From contig CANHHA010000019.1 of assembly GCA_947460825.1 (NCBI GenBank), positions 1 through 55,055 of the forward strand: DNA of 55,055 nucleotides, written 5' to 3'. A model generated the notes under the pieces. That model was not told where the DNA came from. It made no database searches and saw nothing but the letters and a program-made list of their open reading frames with translations. This stretch comes from Flavobacteriales bacterium. Lineage in GTDB: Bacteria; Bacteroidota; Bacteroidia; Flavobacteriales_D; Crocinitomicaceae. Positions within the stretch are counted from its first letter, which is position 1, and every line of letters starts with the position of its first letter. This document shows positions 44,579 to 54,044 of the stretch, piece by piece. The translations under genes were made by a program, and so were the position numbers.

Positions 44579-45978
44579 GAAGTATTACTGCCATTTTTTT
44601 TCTTGTCGTTTTTTCTGCGTTCGCACAGCTCCCCGCCGAGCTAAAGATTGACTCGTCTTTTGCCTACATTCAGGGATATAGTTCAGAAACCTTAAGTCGC
44701 TTGAAACTACAGTTTGATGCCGTGGACTCGAATAAATTGGTGATTTTGCATTATGGAGGTAGCCACATTCAAGCGGAGAATCCTACCACGGTTGCTCGGA
44801 ATCTGTTTCAGGAATCCTTCGGTAGTGGTGGCAGGGGCTTGTTATTCAGTTACGGGGCCGCCAATACCTATTCCTCCATTAATTATACTTCGACGTTTAC
44901 AGGGAAATGGACTTATAATAAAAGCTATCAGGGAAAAAAGCAGGAATTGCCGCTAGGGATTTGTGGCATGGTGGTTGAAACCATGGATACACTTGCTTCA
45001 CTGAGCTTTGGGATGAAAAAGGCCATTGCTCCGAACCTAAACATGGTAACTGTGATGTATGAACAGGATGACAGGTCCATGAAGTTGGAGGTCAAGGTTA
45101 ATGATTCCATGATAAGTGCATTAAGGTACATTCCTCAGGGAGTAACCTTCCCTTGGACTGATTCCATTCGTTCGATTCAGTTAATTTTAAAGAAAAGCGC
45201 GGAATCTGAGCGATTTAGGTTTTATGGAATCAATGTAGAGCACGAAGCAAGTCGAGGGATCGTTTATCATTCAACCGGAGTGGGCGCAGCGGCATTTAAA
45301 TCGATATTGATTTTGGAGAAACTTCCAGAACAAATTCCAGTGATTAACCCAGATATCGTGATATTGGACTTTGGAACCAACGATATTTTGTATGAGAATA
45401 AGATAGACCATAAGCTTCCGTTGGAGGTAGAAAAAGCCATAAGCTGGTGGAAATCCATGGTACCTGAGGTCTTGATTGTGTTAACAAGCACCCAAGATTT
45501 GTACTATAAAAAACATCCCATTACCGCAGGGGTTTTGTTTCGCGATCTCATGGATAGTTTAGCCAAAAAAAATGATTGTTTGTTTTGGAATTGGTATGAT
45601 TTATCCGGGGGCCTGAATACCATACGCACTTGGGCAACCTTGGGTTATGCAAAAAGTGACCATATACATCTCACTAAGAGTGGTTATCAAGTGAAAGGAG
45701 GGCTCTTGTATACCTCCTTCATGAATACATTAAAGGCCTTGAGCGCAGATAAACCTTTGGAGGAATTACGCATTCCATTAAAAGAATATAGGGACAACAT
45801 TGCTGAACCTCTTGCACCAAAACCTGCACCAAAACTGAATTCATATTATGTAGTTAAATCAGGGGACACCTTATCTGCCATCGCCGGCAGAAATCACACA
45901 ACTGTAGCCACTATAAAACGGGTCAATGGCCTTTCTTCAGATATTATTCGTGTGGGGCAGCGCTTAAAAATTCCGTAA
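44575..45978 (+). CDS. SGNH/GDSL hydrolase with C-terminal LysM domain
   Basis: 467 residues: signal peptide (1-17, ending SAFAQ), SGNH-like hydrolase (about 50-385) with [10 protein letters not shown] (candidate catalytic Ser63), DFGTNDI (265-271; block III Asn) and the late [10 protein letters not shown] (Asp362/His365 pair), a short Pro/Lys-rich linker, then a LysM module (about 424-467, [19 protein letters not shown]). LysM domains bind N-acetylglucosamine glycans such as peptidoglycan, so the enzyme is likely tethered to the cell wall. It completes the MBOAT-DHHW-SGNH trio and is the last gene before a convergent small membrane-protein gene. Confidence 0.92.
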   Translation: MRSITAIFFLVVFSAFAQLPAELKIDSSFAYIQGYSSETLSRLKLQFDAVDSNKLVILHYGGSHIQAENPTTVARNLFQESFGSGGRGLLFSYGAANTYSSINYTSTFTGKWTYNKSYQGKKQELPLGICGMVVETMDTLASLSFGMKKAIAPNLNMVTVMYEQDDRSMKLEVKVNDSMISALRYIPQGVTFPWTDSIRSIQLILKKSAESERFRFYGINVEHEASRGIVYHSTGVGAAAFKSILILEKLPEQIPVINPDIVILDFGTNDILYENKIDHKLPLEVEKAISWWKSMVPEVLIVLTSTQDLYYKKHPITAGVLFRDLMDSLAKKNDCLFWNWYDLSGGLNTIRTWATLGYAKSDHIHLTKSGYQVKGGLLYTSFMNTLKALSADKPLEELRIPLKEYRDNIAEPLAPKPAPKLNSYYVVKSGDTLSAIAGRNHTTVATIKRVNGLSSDIIRVGQRLKIP

Positions 45979-46057
45979 TAAGAGCTAGACCTTGCCTTGA
46001 ACTGTAGGTATGTATGTTCTTAGTGTCTGTTGTTTTCAAGGATTATTTGCAACCCAA

Positions 46058-46321
46058 TTACTGAACTAAATAGTAGGCGATTAGCAATAGGTCAATTACA
46101 ATGGTAATACTCGTTGCTTTATAAATCCATTTCATAGGCGACACAGCAAGCAATAAACTTAAGGTTAACATCGTAGGAAAAACCACTAGGATTAATGCCC
46201 ACGTATCCTTAATTGCCCCCAGGCCTACAGTGATTCCACCTAGACAACCGACGAGTAAGATAAGAATTGGAATAAGTCCAAATCGGTTATACTCGCTTTC
46301 AAAGTGATTTTCTAAATTCAT
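46058..46321 (-). CDS. Small integral membrane protein
   Basis: 87 residues from the ATG of MNLENHFESEYNRF. Three hydrophobic helices are seen (about 15-35 LIPILILLVGCLGG, 45-62 ALILVVFPTMLTLSLLL, 70-87 ITIVIDLLLIAYY). No family recognised. The frame can also be opened 15 nt upstream from TTG. It is divergent from queA and convergent with the LysM hydrolase gene. Confidence 0.6.
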   Translation of the reverse strand: MNLENHFESEYNRFGLIPILILLVGCLGGITVGLGAIKDTWALILVVFPTMLTLSLLLAVSPMKWIYKATSITIVIDLLLIAYYLVQ

Positions 46322-46436
46322 TTGTTTTTTTGTCAAAATTCTTCTAATTCCTTATTTTAAAGAATGATGATTGATGTGTTTTTTACTGATTTTAGTCAGT
46401 ATTTTCAAAGGAAACACAAAATACATCCGAGAAAAC

Positions 46437-46468
46437 TTGACAAACGCTAGTTTAGGGTTGTATCTTTG
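46437..46468 (+). promoter_or_regulatory. Promoter of queA (TTG-N21-TATCTTTG)
   Basis: TTG (46437-46439), a 21-bp spacer and TATCTTTG (46461-46468), ending 17 nt before the queA ATG. It is the best match to the Bacteroidota -33/-7 consensus in the window. Confidence 0.6.
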
Positions 46469-46485
46469 CTCCCTATTTAGAACAT

Positions 46486-47544
46486 ATGAGTAAAATGAAA
46501 TTATCGGAGTTCAACTTCGATCTCCCCCAAGAATTAATCGCAGAATATCCTTCAGAAAATCGCGACGAATGTCGCCTTATGGTCATTAATCGAAAAACCC
46601 GTAAGATTGAACACAAGTTATTTAAGGATGTACTTTCCTATTTTGACGAGGGGGATGTGATGATTTTAAACAATACTCGAGTTTTTCCTGCTCGGATGTA
46701 CGGTAATAAGGAAAAAACAGGGGCTAAAATCGAGGTGTTTTTGCTCCGAGAATTGAACCGAGAGAGCTTTTTATGGGATGTTTTAGTGGATCCTGCCCGA
46801 AAAATACGGATAGGAAATAAGTTATATTTTGGTGAAGATGATTCTTTGGTTGCTGAGGTCATTGACAATACCACTTCGCGTGGAAGAACCCTTCGGTTTT
46901 TATTTGACGGACCCTACGAAGAGTTTAAGAAGATTATTACAGAGCTTGGTGAAACACCGCTTCCAAAATACATTAAACGTGAGGTAGAGGCTATGGATGA
47001 GGAAATGTATCAAACAATTTTCGCCAAGGAAGAAGGAGCGGTTGCTGCTCCAACGGCTGGATTACATTTCTCTCGTGAATTATTGAAGCGTTTAGAATTA
47101 AAAGGGGTGAATTTTGCAGAGTTAACCCTTCACGTTGGATTGGGAACATTCCGTTCGGTTGAGGTAGAGGACCTCACGAAACACAAGATGGATTCAGAGC
47201 AAGCAATTATCTCAGAAAAAGCAGTTAACATTGTAAATGAGGCTAAGCGTAACAAGAAAAAGGTGTGTGCGGTAGGAACAACGAGCATGCGCGCCATTGA
47301 ATCGTCCGTTTCTACAGAAGGAATGTTAAAACCATACAATGGGTGGACCAACAAATTTATTTTTCCACCCTATGATTTTATGGTTGCCGATTGCTTAATC
47401 ACAAACTTTCATACGCCCTTATCTACCTTATTAATGATGATCTCTGCGTTCATGGGGCACGAATTAATGATGGAGGCTTATCATGAAGCAATTAAGGAAA
47501 AGTACCGATTCTATTCGTATGGCGATGCCATGCTGATTATTTAA
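46486..47544 (+). CDS. queA: S-adenosylmethionine:tRNA ribosyltransferase-isomerase
   Basis: Adds the cyclopentene-ring precursor from SAM to preQ1-modified tRNA, the step to epoxyqueuosine. 352 residues; [41 protein letters not shown], the long [10 protein letters not shown] motif and [13 protein letters not shown] are all conserved. The protein is complete. It overlaps the convergent DUF3108-type gene by 8 bp. Confidence 0.97.
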   Translation: MSKMKLSEFNFDLPQELIAEYPSENRDECRLMVINRKTRKIEHKLFKDVLSYFDEGDVMILNNTRVFPARMYGNKEKTGAKIEVFLLRELNRESFLWDVLVDPARKIRIGNKLYFGEDDSLVAEVIDNTTSRGRTLRFLFDGPYEEFKKIITELGETPLPKYIKREVEAMDEEMYQTIFAKEEGAVAAPTAGLHFSRELLKRLELKGVNFAELTLHVGLGTFRSVEVEDLTKHKMDSEQAIISEKAVNIVNEAKRNKKKVCAVGTTSMRAIESSVSTEGMLKPYNGWTNKFIFPPYDFMVADCLITNFHTPLSTLLMMISAFMGHELMMEAYHEAIKEKYRFYSYGDAMLII

Positions 47545-48328
47545 CCTTACTGCTTAATTCGTTTTTAAGGCCATACCACCCAACAAGGTGCATCTTCACA
47601 TTTCCAACAGGGATTTTTGCTTTCACTAATATGGGGATTCTGTTTTTGTCCTTGGTAATCCAAAAGCTAACGTCGTCCTCATGTTTGAAATATCGTCCCG
47701 TTTGAACCACGGGAACAAAACGCATGCATCGAAAGGTGCCCTTGCGAATGTTTATTTCTTCATCCCCTTTATACTTGATTTTTAGCGTAAAAAGTTCATC
47801 ATCCATGAAACATGGAATGGAGAATACGGTTCCTTTTTTTATGTGTTTAAAATCAAGGGTTCGGGCATAGTAAAAACAGGAGATCATGTCTTGTACACCC
47901 ATCGGAGTTTTGAAGGTTTCCCCTTTTCCGTTATCCACCTTTTCTACGTTGTGTTTGAAGGTATAATCTTGTTTTATTTTATACCCCCCCTCATCCACTC
48001 TTCTCACAAAATACCAAGGCATGATGCTTTTTTTGTCGATATAGGATTCATACCGGTCATCCACTTTAAATACCGAATTAAATGCACCCAGGGTTTTGCC
48101 AATTCCAACCACATGATATAAACTTCGATTATCACCCTTCTTGTCGGTATATTTCGTTTCTAATGTGGCTTCACCGGCATCTATAAATCCATAACTGATC
48201 CGATACCTTAGCTTTTCTCCAATCTTGAATGAATCATTTTCAATTTCAGGATATTCCGGTGTATTACTCGCAGAAAGTAATAGGATGCAAGCGCAGGCAA
48301 GTCCAATAAAATAAATTGTTGTTTTCAT
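47537..48328 (-). CDS. DUF3108-type periplasmic protein
   Basis: 263 residues with a signal peptide (possible lipoprotein-like [11 protein letters not shown] but no clean lipobox). The opening [24 protein letters not shown] is typical of DUF3108 proteins, beta-barrel-like periplasmic or outer-membrane-associated proteins of unknown function. It follows tyrS on the same strand with 46 bp between, at the end of a long minus-strand run. No enzymatic motif seen. Confidence 0.82.
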   Translation of the reverse strand: MKTTIYFIGLACACILLLSASNTPEYPEIENDSFKIGEKLRYRISYGFIDAGEATLETKYTDKKGDNRSLYHVVGIGKTLGAFNSVFKVDDRYESYIDKKSIMPWYFVRRVDEGGYKIKQDYTFKHNVEKVDNGKGETFKTPMGVQDMISCFYYARTLDFKHIKKGTVFSIPCFMDDELFTLKIKYKGDEEINIRKGTFRCMRFVPVVQTGRYFKHEDDVSFWITKDKNRIPILVKAKIPVGNVKMHLVGWYGLKNELSSKVK

Positions 48329-48374
48329 GGCAATGATTTTCGATTGCTAAATCAATGATTGTGCCACGAAATCT

Positions 48375-49646
48375 TTACTGGCACCTGAGAATAAAGTTGG
48401 TTTTTTTTCCTTTACCGAGTAAGATGAATTGATTATTTAACAAATGACTTTCATTTAAGACAAAGGATTCATCTACCTTTTCCTTATTTACAGAGATTGC
48501 ATTGGCTTTTAATTCCCGCCGCGCTTCTCCGTTAGAGGCAAGGAAATTCGATTCTTTTACCATCGCATCAACCACAGATAACCCATCAGAAATCAAGGAT
48601 TTCGATACAATGGCTTGCGGCACCCCTTCAAATACCGCCAAGAAATCGTCTATTGAAAGCTGTTGTAAGCTCTCTTTGGTGGCCTTACCAAAAAGGATTT
48701 CAGAGGCATTAATTGCGGCTTCAAGTTCTTTCTCTCCATGAACCCGTTTTGTTACGTCTTCAGCGAGTGCTTTTTGTAAACTACGTAAATGAGGGGCTTC
48801 TTGATGTTGGCTTTCTAATTGTTCAATTTCCGATTTAGACAATAAGGTAAAGATGCGAACATAATTTTGGGCATCCGCATCACTCGTATTGAGCCAATAT
48901 TGATAAAATTTATACGGACTAGTGCGTTCTTTCGACAACCAAACATTACCTCCTTCAGTTTTCCCGAATTTACTACCATCCGCTTTTTTGATGAGTGGAG
49001 TGGTCACGGCGTAGGCTTCACCGCCCGATTTTCTTCGAATAAGCTCTGTTCCGGTAACAATATTTCCCCACTGATCAGAGCCTCCGAGCTGAACTACACA
49101 GTTTTTATGCTGGTTTAAGTAGTAAAAATCATATCCTTGAACCAATTGATAGGAGAACTCGGTAAACGACATGCCTGTTTCTAAGCGATTTTTAACCGAA
49201 TCTTTAGCCATCATATAATTGACACTGATATGTTTACCCACATCGCGTATAAAATCTAAAAATGACATGTGTTGAAACCAATCGTAGTTGTTTACTAATT
49301 CTGCCGCATTAGGTCCGTCGAAATCCAAAAAATGTGTAAGTTGTTCCCTAACGCCCTTAATGTTATGATCCAGGGTTTCTTTGGTTAATAAATTCCGCTC
49401 TTGAGATTTTCCCGAAGGGTCTCCTACCATTCCTGTGGCACCTCCAACTAAGGCGATGGGCTTATGGCCAGCGCGCTGAAAATGCACGAGGGTCATGATT
49501 TGAACTAAACTTCCTATGTGCAGAGAGTCAGCCGTTGGGTCAAATCCTATATATCCACTCCTCATCCCCTTGCTTAATGCTTCTTCAGTCCCAGGCATGA
49601 TGTCATGAATCATACCTCGCCATGTCATTTCTTCAATAAAATTCAT
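48375..49646 (-). CDS. tyrS: Tyrosyl-tRNA synthetase
   Basis: 423-residue class I synthetase charging tRNA-Tyr. HIGS (43-46, HIGH variant), the tyrosine pocket around [16 protein letters not shown], and KFGKT (226-230, KMSKS variant) are present, with a C-terminal S4-like RNA-binding domain (about 350-423). The HIGS/KFGKT pair is the usual form for the TyrRS family with the S4 tail. It begins 1 bp past the gldA stop. Confidence 0.97.
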   Translation of the reverse strand: MNFIEEMTWRGMIHDIMPGTEEALSKGMRSGYIGFDPTADSLHIGSLVQIMTLVHFQRAGHKPIALVGGATGMVGDPSGKSQERNLLTKETLDHNIKGVREQLTHFLDFDGPNAAELVNNYDWFQHMSFLDFIRDVGKHISVNYMMAKDSVKNRLETGMSFTEFSYQLVQGYDFYYLNQHKNCVVQLGGSDQWGNIVTGTELIRRKSGGEAYAVTTPLIKKADGSKFGKTEGGNVWLSKERTSPYKFYQYWLNTSDADAQNYVRIFTLLSKSEIEQLESQHQEAPHLRSLQKALAEDVTKRVHGEKELEAAINASEILFGKATKESLQQLSIDDFLAVFEGVPQAIVSKSLISDGLSVVDAMVKESNFLASNGEARRELKANAISVNKEKVDESFVLNESHLLNNQFILLGKGKKTNFILRCQ

Positions 49647-49647
49647 C

Positions 49648-50550
49648 CTAGTTTTTTGTTAGTTCCTTAAATACAGCCTCTAAGCTTTTCTTCTCAAGTT
49701 TTAAGGTCATAATTAACCACCCTGCTTCTTGAGCCTTTTTAGATACGTTCTTCCGCAGGTCTTGGTCGGTACTTCCTTCGATTAACCACCCGTTATCTAA
49801 GGATTTAACCGTGGTGACACCCGATATTTTAGAAAGTTCCTGGCTACTTACATTGCCCTCAAATTCAATGTATATCGTCTGCACTTCGGGCCTTGAATCT
49901 AAGGCTTGCTGCTTATTATTCGCAACAATCTTTCCTTTATTAATAATAATTACACGATCACAAATGGCTTCAACTTCTTGCATAATGTGGGTGGAGAGCA
50001 TTATCGTTTTTTCTTTGCCAATCGTTTTAATTAACTCTCGAATTTCCACCAACTGATTGGGGTCAAGTCCTGAGGTTGGCTCGTCTAAAATCAGCACTTG
50101 TGGGTCGTGAATAAAGGCTTGTGCGAGCCCCACTCGTTGCTTGTATCCCTTCGAAAGTGCGCCTATCTTTTTATGTTGTTCCAGTTCCAACCCAACCATT
50201 TGAATCATTTCATTCACTCGGTTTTTTAAGGCTGTTACTTTATAAATAGACCCCACAAAATGGAGGTATTCTTTGACGTACATGTCAAGGTATAGGGGGT
50301 TGTTCTCTGGAAGATACCCGATAATTTTTCGTGTTTCAAGATCGTCTACATCTACCGTTATCCCGTTCACTAAAATCGTACCTGCACTGGCAGGAATATA
50401 TCCAGTAATCATTTTCATGGTTGTAGACTTCCCCGCTCCATTAGGACCCAAAAAGGCGACAATTTCACCTTTACCGATTTCAAACGAAATATCGTTAACG
50501 GCGGCTTGCTCTCCAAAAAACTTAGTTAGATGCGTAACTTCAATTGACAT
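49648..50550 (-). CDS. gldA: GldA-type ABC transporter ATPase
   Basis: 300 residues: Walker [10 protein letters not shown] (35-43), Q-loop [10 protein letters not shown], the ABC signature [13 protein letters not shown], Walker [13 protein letters not shown] and the switch His in LSTHIMQE, then a C-terminal extension (about 215-300) typical of GldA. GldA pairs with membrane subunits GldF and GldG for gliding in Flavobacterium; those two are not in the window, as is usual when gldA is separate. A generic ABC-2-type ATPase is the alternative. Confidence 0.88.
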   Translation of the reverse strand: MSIEVTHLTKFFGEQAAVNDISFEIGKGEIVAFLGPNGAGKSTTMKMITGYIPASAGTILVNGITVDVDDLETRKIIGYLPENNPLYLDMYVKEYLHFVGSIYKVTALKNRVNEMIQMVGLELEQHKKIGALSKGYKQRVGLAQAFIHDPQVLILDEPTSGLDPNQLVEIRELIKTIGKEKTIMLSTHIMQEVEAICDRVIIINKGKIVANNKQQALDSRPEVQTIYIEFEGNVSSQELSKISGVTTVKSLDNGWLIEGSTDQDLRKNVSKKAQEAGWLIMTLKLEKKSLEAVFKELTKN

Positions 50551-50560
50551 ACGTGCGAAA

Positions 50561-52018
50561 TTAGTAATTTTTAGTGGTCCACACCGTTCTCCCCCCTTGT
50601 CCGAAAAGAATCGCTATAAAAAAACCAACGAATGAGGCTCCTGCTTGCGTTTCCAGGCTGTCTTCTATGCACATGGTAGCGAATAAAATGGCACAAAAGG
50701 CAATGAGAACTGGATGATGTTCCTTGACCCCAATCCACCCTAAATAACCGATACCCCATAACATAAGCAATACCCCGAAGACCCCAATGCCCATCCAAGT
50801 AGTTAGGTACATGTTGTGACTTCGTCGTCGATTTTCGGGTTTAAGTGTGGAGCCTGTTTCGGTATATTTATTTTCCATTTCACGATCGATATCTCCGATG
50901 CCAACCCCCAACAAAGGATGGTCATTTATCACCGCCCAGGCGGTTTTCCAGTATTCTATGCGTTGCAGCAGCGAATGGCCGTTCGGATCTTTGGCCTCAT
51001 TTAACTCAAATTTTAATTCTTCTATGCGACTCCAAAGCCCACCCTGAACAGAATGCTCACTCGCAAATCCATTTTCAATATTTACAATATCTTGTTGACT
51101 TAGCTTTTTTATCGACCTTGCTGTAAGCGATTCTTTTTTAGCACATAAATACCGTTCTGCTGTTCGGCTTAGTCTCTGACCCTTTCGGTCTAAACGATCC
51201 AAGGGCAGCTCGGAGCGTAAGGACCAAGCGGTGATGGCTTCCTCCGTGGAGGCAAAGGTTCCACAAGCGGGATTAGGTGTGGCGATACCCTTAATCACCA
51301 GGGCTCCCATAACACAGGTAAGCACGATAACCCCGAAACCAATTTCCCGAGAAAAACGTGTCGACCGGATAACATCATATGCGATGACTAGCAATACAAA
51401 CGAAGCGCTAAGGTATGCACTAAGCGTTTGACTATAGAGGGTATACATTCCAATAAGCGTTAAGTAAGCCACCAGCCATAGCGTCGATAGAAATTTATTC
51501 TTCCAGAGGTTAAAAGCAAGGATACCCGAAAATGCCACCAAAATCCCAAATCGAATGTGTGAACCAAACCAGCTAAGTTGACGGATGTCTAACGCGAGAT
51601 TTTGCCGCATCAAATACCAATAATGAACTACATTTAAACCAATAACAACAACGATTGCAAGCATAAGGACCTTCGTATAGGTTATAAATTGTTGTCGCTT
51701 GAATGAGAGTGTTCCAATATATAGCAAGGGTAAAGAAACAAGGGAAATCCGAACGCGGAGCGCATTCCATCCTTCGTGTAAATCCGAACTCCAAAGCAGG
51801 CTTATGGCATGGATTCCCCAAAAAGCGAGTAGTAAAATAAGCCATTGATTGGATCTAAACCGTTGTATAAAAACCGTGTAATCACCCGCAAAAACGAAAA
51901 GAATTACATGTAGAATGAGCGATGCAGACATTAGAAATTTACTGCAGGTCAAGCCAACTAAGAAGCTAAGACTTAAATAGAAGTATATAGAATCTAAGTG
52001 TTGCTTTAAAAACTTCAA
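50561..52018 (-). CDS. O-antigen ligase family (Wzy_C) membrane protein
   Basis: 485 residues with about eleven hydrophobic helices and a long periplasmic loop (about 246-400), typical of WaaL/Wzy-type enzymes that ligate or polymerise O-antigen or other lipid-linked glycans. The HPLLGVGIGD motif and ENRRRSHNMYL (His401 and Arg) mark the active loop. Cys252 and Cys292 in the loop may form a disulfide. The start is TTG, 8 nt after the upstream S41 stop; the next methionine is at residue 30, within the first helices. It sits between the S41 protease and gldA. Confidence 0.88.
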   Translation of the reverse strand: MKFLKQHLDSIYFYLSLSFLVGLTCSKFLMSASLILHVILFVFAGDYTVFIQRFRSNQWLILLLAFWGIHAISLLWSSDLHEGWNALRVRISLVSLPLLYIGTLSFKRQQFITYTKVLMLAIVVVIGLNVVHYWYLMRQNLALDIRQLSWFGSHIRFGILVAFSGILAFNLWKNKFLSTLWLVAYLTLIGMYTLYSQTLSAYLSASFVLLVIAYDVIRSTRFSREIGFGVIVLTCVMGALVIKGIATPNPACGTFASTEEAITAWSLRSELPLDRLDRKGQRLSRTAERYLCAKKESLTARSIKKLSQQDIVNIENGFASEHSVQGGLWSRIEELKFELNEAKDPNGHSLLQRIEYWKTAWAVINDHPLLGVGIGDIDREMENKYTETGSTLKPENRRRSHNMYLTTWMGIGVFGVLLMLWGIGYLGWIGVKEHHPVLIAFCAILFATMCIEDSLETQAGASFVGFFIAILFGQGGRTVWTTKNY

Positions 52019-52026
52019 TGCCTTGT

Positions 52027-53664
52027 TTATTTAATATGTAAGGTGGATTTATATTCCTTCTCTTTGGTCAATATGTCCATGCCTCGAACAACAACCTCAT
52101 CAGATTTAAAGGCATAAATAAGTTCCCCCTTCTGAAAATAGTAACGTCCAATAATTTCCTGGGTTAATAGGCCTTTAATTTCTGTTTTATTGGTTTCGAA
52201 ATAGCTACTCGAAGCCTTGAGCAAACGGTCATTTAAGGCGGAGAATTCTCCTGAAACCGCACTGAATTGTTGTTTCTTTTCCAATGCTTCTTTAATGCGT
52301 TCTAAGGCTCGTAGTTCTGGAGAAGTATATACAAATCCCTTATTGCTAAGGTAAGTGCGGAATTCTTCCAATGCCTCATCGGATAATTCAAAAGTTTCTG
52401 CCGAAGCGATTGAGGGATGAGTATTTCGGTAGGCGCTTGCGTAGTAGAATATGTGATGTTTTGCAAGCAATGCGCGGGTATAATCGCTGTAAACAGAATC
52501 TTCGATTTTTATGTCGGGTTCAATCCCCCTTCCATCAATTACTGGTCGTCCATTTTTGGTGTTGAATTTTTGCAAAAGGCTATCTGCAATTACCTTTGGT
52601 TTTCCACCATTGGCATCGTCATAATATTCTAACCGCTGTACACATCGGCCAGAAGGGGTATAGTATTTTGCGATGGTGAGTTTCATTTTCGAGCCGTATT
52701 TTAGGTCGAATGTTCGTTGCACCAGCCCTTTGCCATAACTGGTGTTTCCAACCACTACCGCACGGTCTAAATCTTGCAAGGCGCCGGCTACAATTTCACT
52801 GGCTGAAGCACTTCCCTCATCGATCAAAACTACAAGAGGCAACTTTTCGGCAATAGGCGTTTCCATAGTTTTATACACCATGTTTTCTTGCTTTGAACGC
52901 CCTTTGGTGGTTACCACAACTTGACCTTTAGGCACAAAAAAGCCAACAATTTTAACCGCTTCCATCAAGAGTCCCCCCCCATTGCCTCTCAAATCTAGAA
53001 TCATGTTGGTCATGCCCTTTGATTGAAGATCCTGGATGTTTTTTTTAATTTCCTCTCCCGCTGTTTGTGTAAAGCTGCTTAGAGATATGTACCCTGTAGT
53101 CCCTGTTAGCATGCCCGAATATGGAACGTCGGGAATTTTAATTTCATCGCGAACGATGTCTAAGGTCAGTATCTGCCCATTGCGCTCAAGCTCTAAACTC
53201 ACGGTGGTTCCTTTCGGCCCTTTGAGTGCATTCGAGGCTTCCTCTACCGATTTACCTGAAATGGGCTTTCTATCGATTCGCAGAATTTTATCTCCAGCCT
53301 GTATACCCGCTTTTTGTGCAGGATTTCCTTCGTAAGGATCGGTGATGTAAATTTCGTTATCAAGGTTACCGATTAAGGCACCGATTCCACCATATTGTCC
53401 CGTGGTCATTAATCGATAATCTTCGATGTTCGCCTCATGATAATATACCGTGTATGGATCGAGCTCCTTAAGCATCGCATCGATGGCTGTTTTAGATAGT
53501 TTTCCGTGCGCTACCTCATCGACAAAGTACAAGTCAAGATGCTCATAGATTTGATCCATGAGTTCTAAACTTTTGAGTTCTTCAAACGACTCGGATTGCC
53601 CATAACTTAACGCGTAAAACAGCAGTGAAAAACAGAAAAGGATCTGAGTTAAGTAAGTTCGCAT
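52027..53664 (-). CDS. S41 family carboxy-terminal processing protease
   Basis: 545-residue exported protease of the CtpA/Prc family. Signal peptide (1-22), an N-terminal helical segment, a PDZ domain (about 85-170; IQAGDKILRIDRKPI), then the S41 domain with LDLRGNGGGLL, the GSASASE nucleophile region (284-290) and SYGKG (Lys312) for the Ser/Lys dyad. It is expected to trim C termini of periplasmic proteins. Its start overlaps the rnpA stop by 16 bp. The rnpA-S41 neighbourhood is common in Flavobacteria. Confidence 0.95.
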   Translation of the reverse strand: MRTYLTQILFCFSLLFYALSYGQSESFEELKSLELMDQIYEHLDLYFVDEVAHGKLSKTAIDAMLKELDPYTVYYHEANIEDYRLMTTGQYGGIGALIGNLDNEIYITDPYEGNPAQKAGIQAGDKILRIDRKPISGKSVEEASNALKGPKGTTVSLELERNGQILTLDIVRDEIKIPDVPYSGMLTGTTGYISLSSFTQTAGEEIKKNIQDLQSKGMTNMILDLRGNGGGLLMEAVKIVGFFVPKGQVVVTTKGRSKQENMVYKTMETPIAEKLPLVVLIDEGSASASEIVAGALQDLDRAVVVGNTSYGKGLVQRTFDLKYGSKMKLTIAKYYTPSGRCVQRLEYYDDANGGKPKVIADSLLQKFNTKNGRPVIDGRGIEPDIKIEDSVYSDYTRALLAKHHIFYYASAYRNTHPSIASAETFELSDEALEEFRTYLSNKGFVYTSPELRALERIKEALEKKQQFSAVSGEFSALNDRLLKASSSYFETNKTEIKGLLTQEIIGRYYFQKGELIYAFKSDEVVVRGMDILTKEKEYKSTLHIK

Positions 53665-54023
53665 ATTCGGGATATTAATTTTTTAATTTTTTGCTCAATG
53701 AGATCATCTACGGGGATTTCTTCCCAAAGATAAACGATACTAAAAAGAATTTTATGGTTTTTAGCTACTGCCCTTGCCAATATGGGTGCTTTTTCTTTGC
53801 GTAGGCTTTCACGAATTAAGCGCTTGATTCTATTTCTATCATGCGCCTTTTTTATTCGCTTTTTCGGAACGGTTATCAAGACTGCAAAACTGGGTGTTTC
53901 ACTCGCCTCAAATGAAACATGTGATAAAAAAGGAAATACAAGTACCTTTTCCTTCATTGTAAATACATGGTCAATTTCCTTTTTTAAGAAAATCCGATGC
54001 GCCTTTCCGAAGGTTTCGTCCAT
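53649..54023 (-). CDS. rnpA: Ribonuclease P protein component
   Basis: 124-residue protein subunit of RNase P, which assists the RNA in 5' maturation of tRNAs. The signature KKAHDRNRIKRLIRESLR is present (about 65-82), the start MDETFGKAHRIFLKKEI fits the family (mature RnpA often begins with a short, basic helix). I use ATG at 54023; an in-frame TTG 18 nt upstream exists but is unlikely. It is not next to rpmH as in many bacteria but follows xseA by 21 bp. Confidence 0.93.
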   Translation of the reverse strand: MDETFGKAHRIFLKKEIDHVFTMKEKVLVFPFLSHVSFEASETPSFAVLITVPKKRIKKAHDRNRIKRLIRESLRKEKAPILARAVAKNHKILFSIVYLWEEIPVDDLIEQKIKKLISRICELT

Positions 54024-54028
54024 AGGTA

Positions 54029-54036
54029 CAAAAGTA
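54029..54036 (-). promoter_or_regulatory. TAnnTTTG -7-like motif 5 nt from rnpA ATG
   Basis: Minus-strand TACTTTTG ends 5 nt before the rnpA ATG, in the gap after xseA. No TTG at -33 spacing. Confidence 0.35.
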
Positions 54037-54044
54037 GGCAAATC

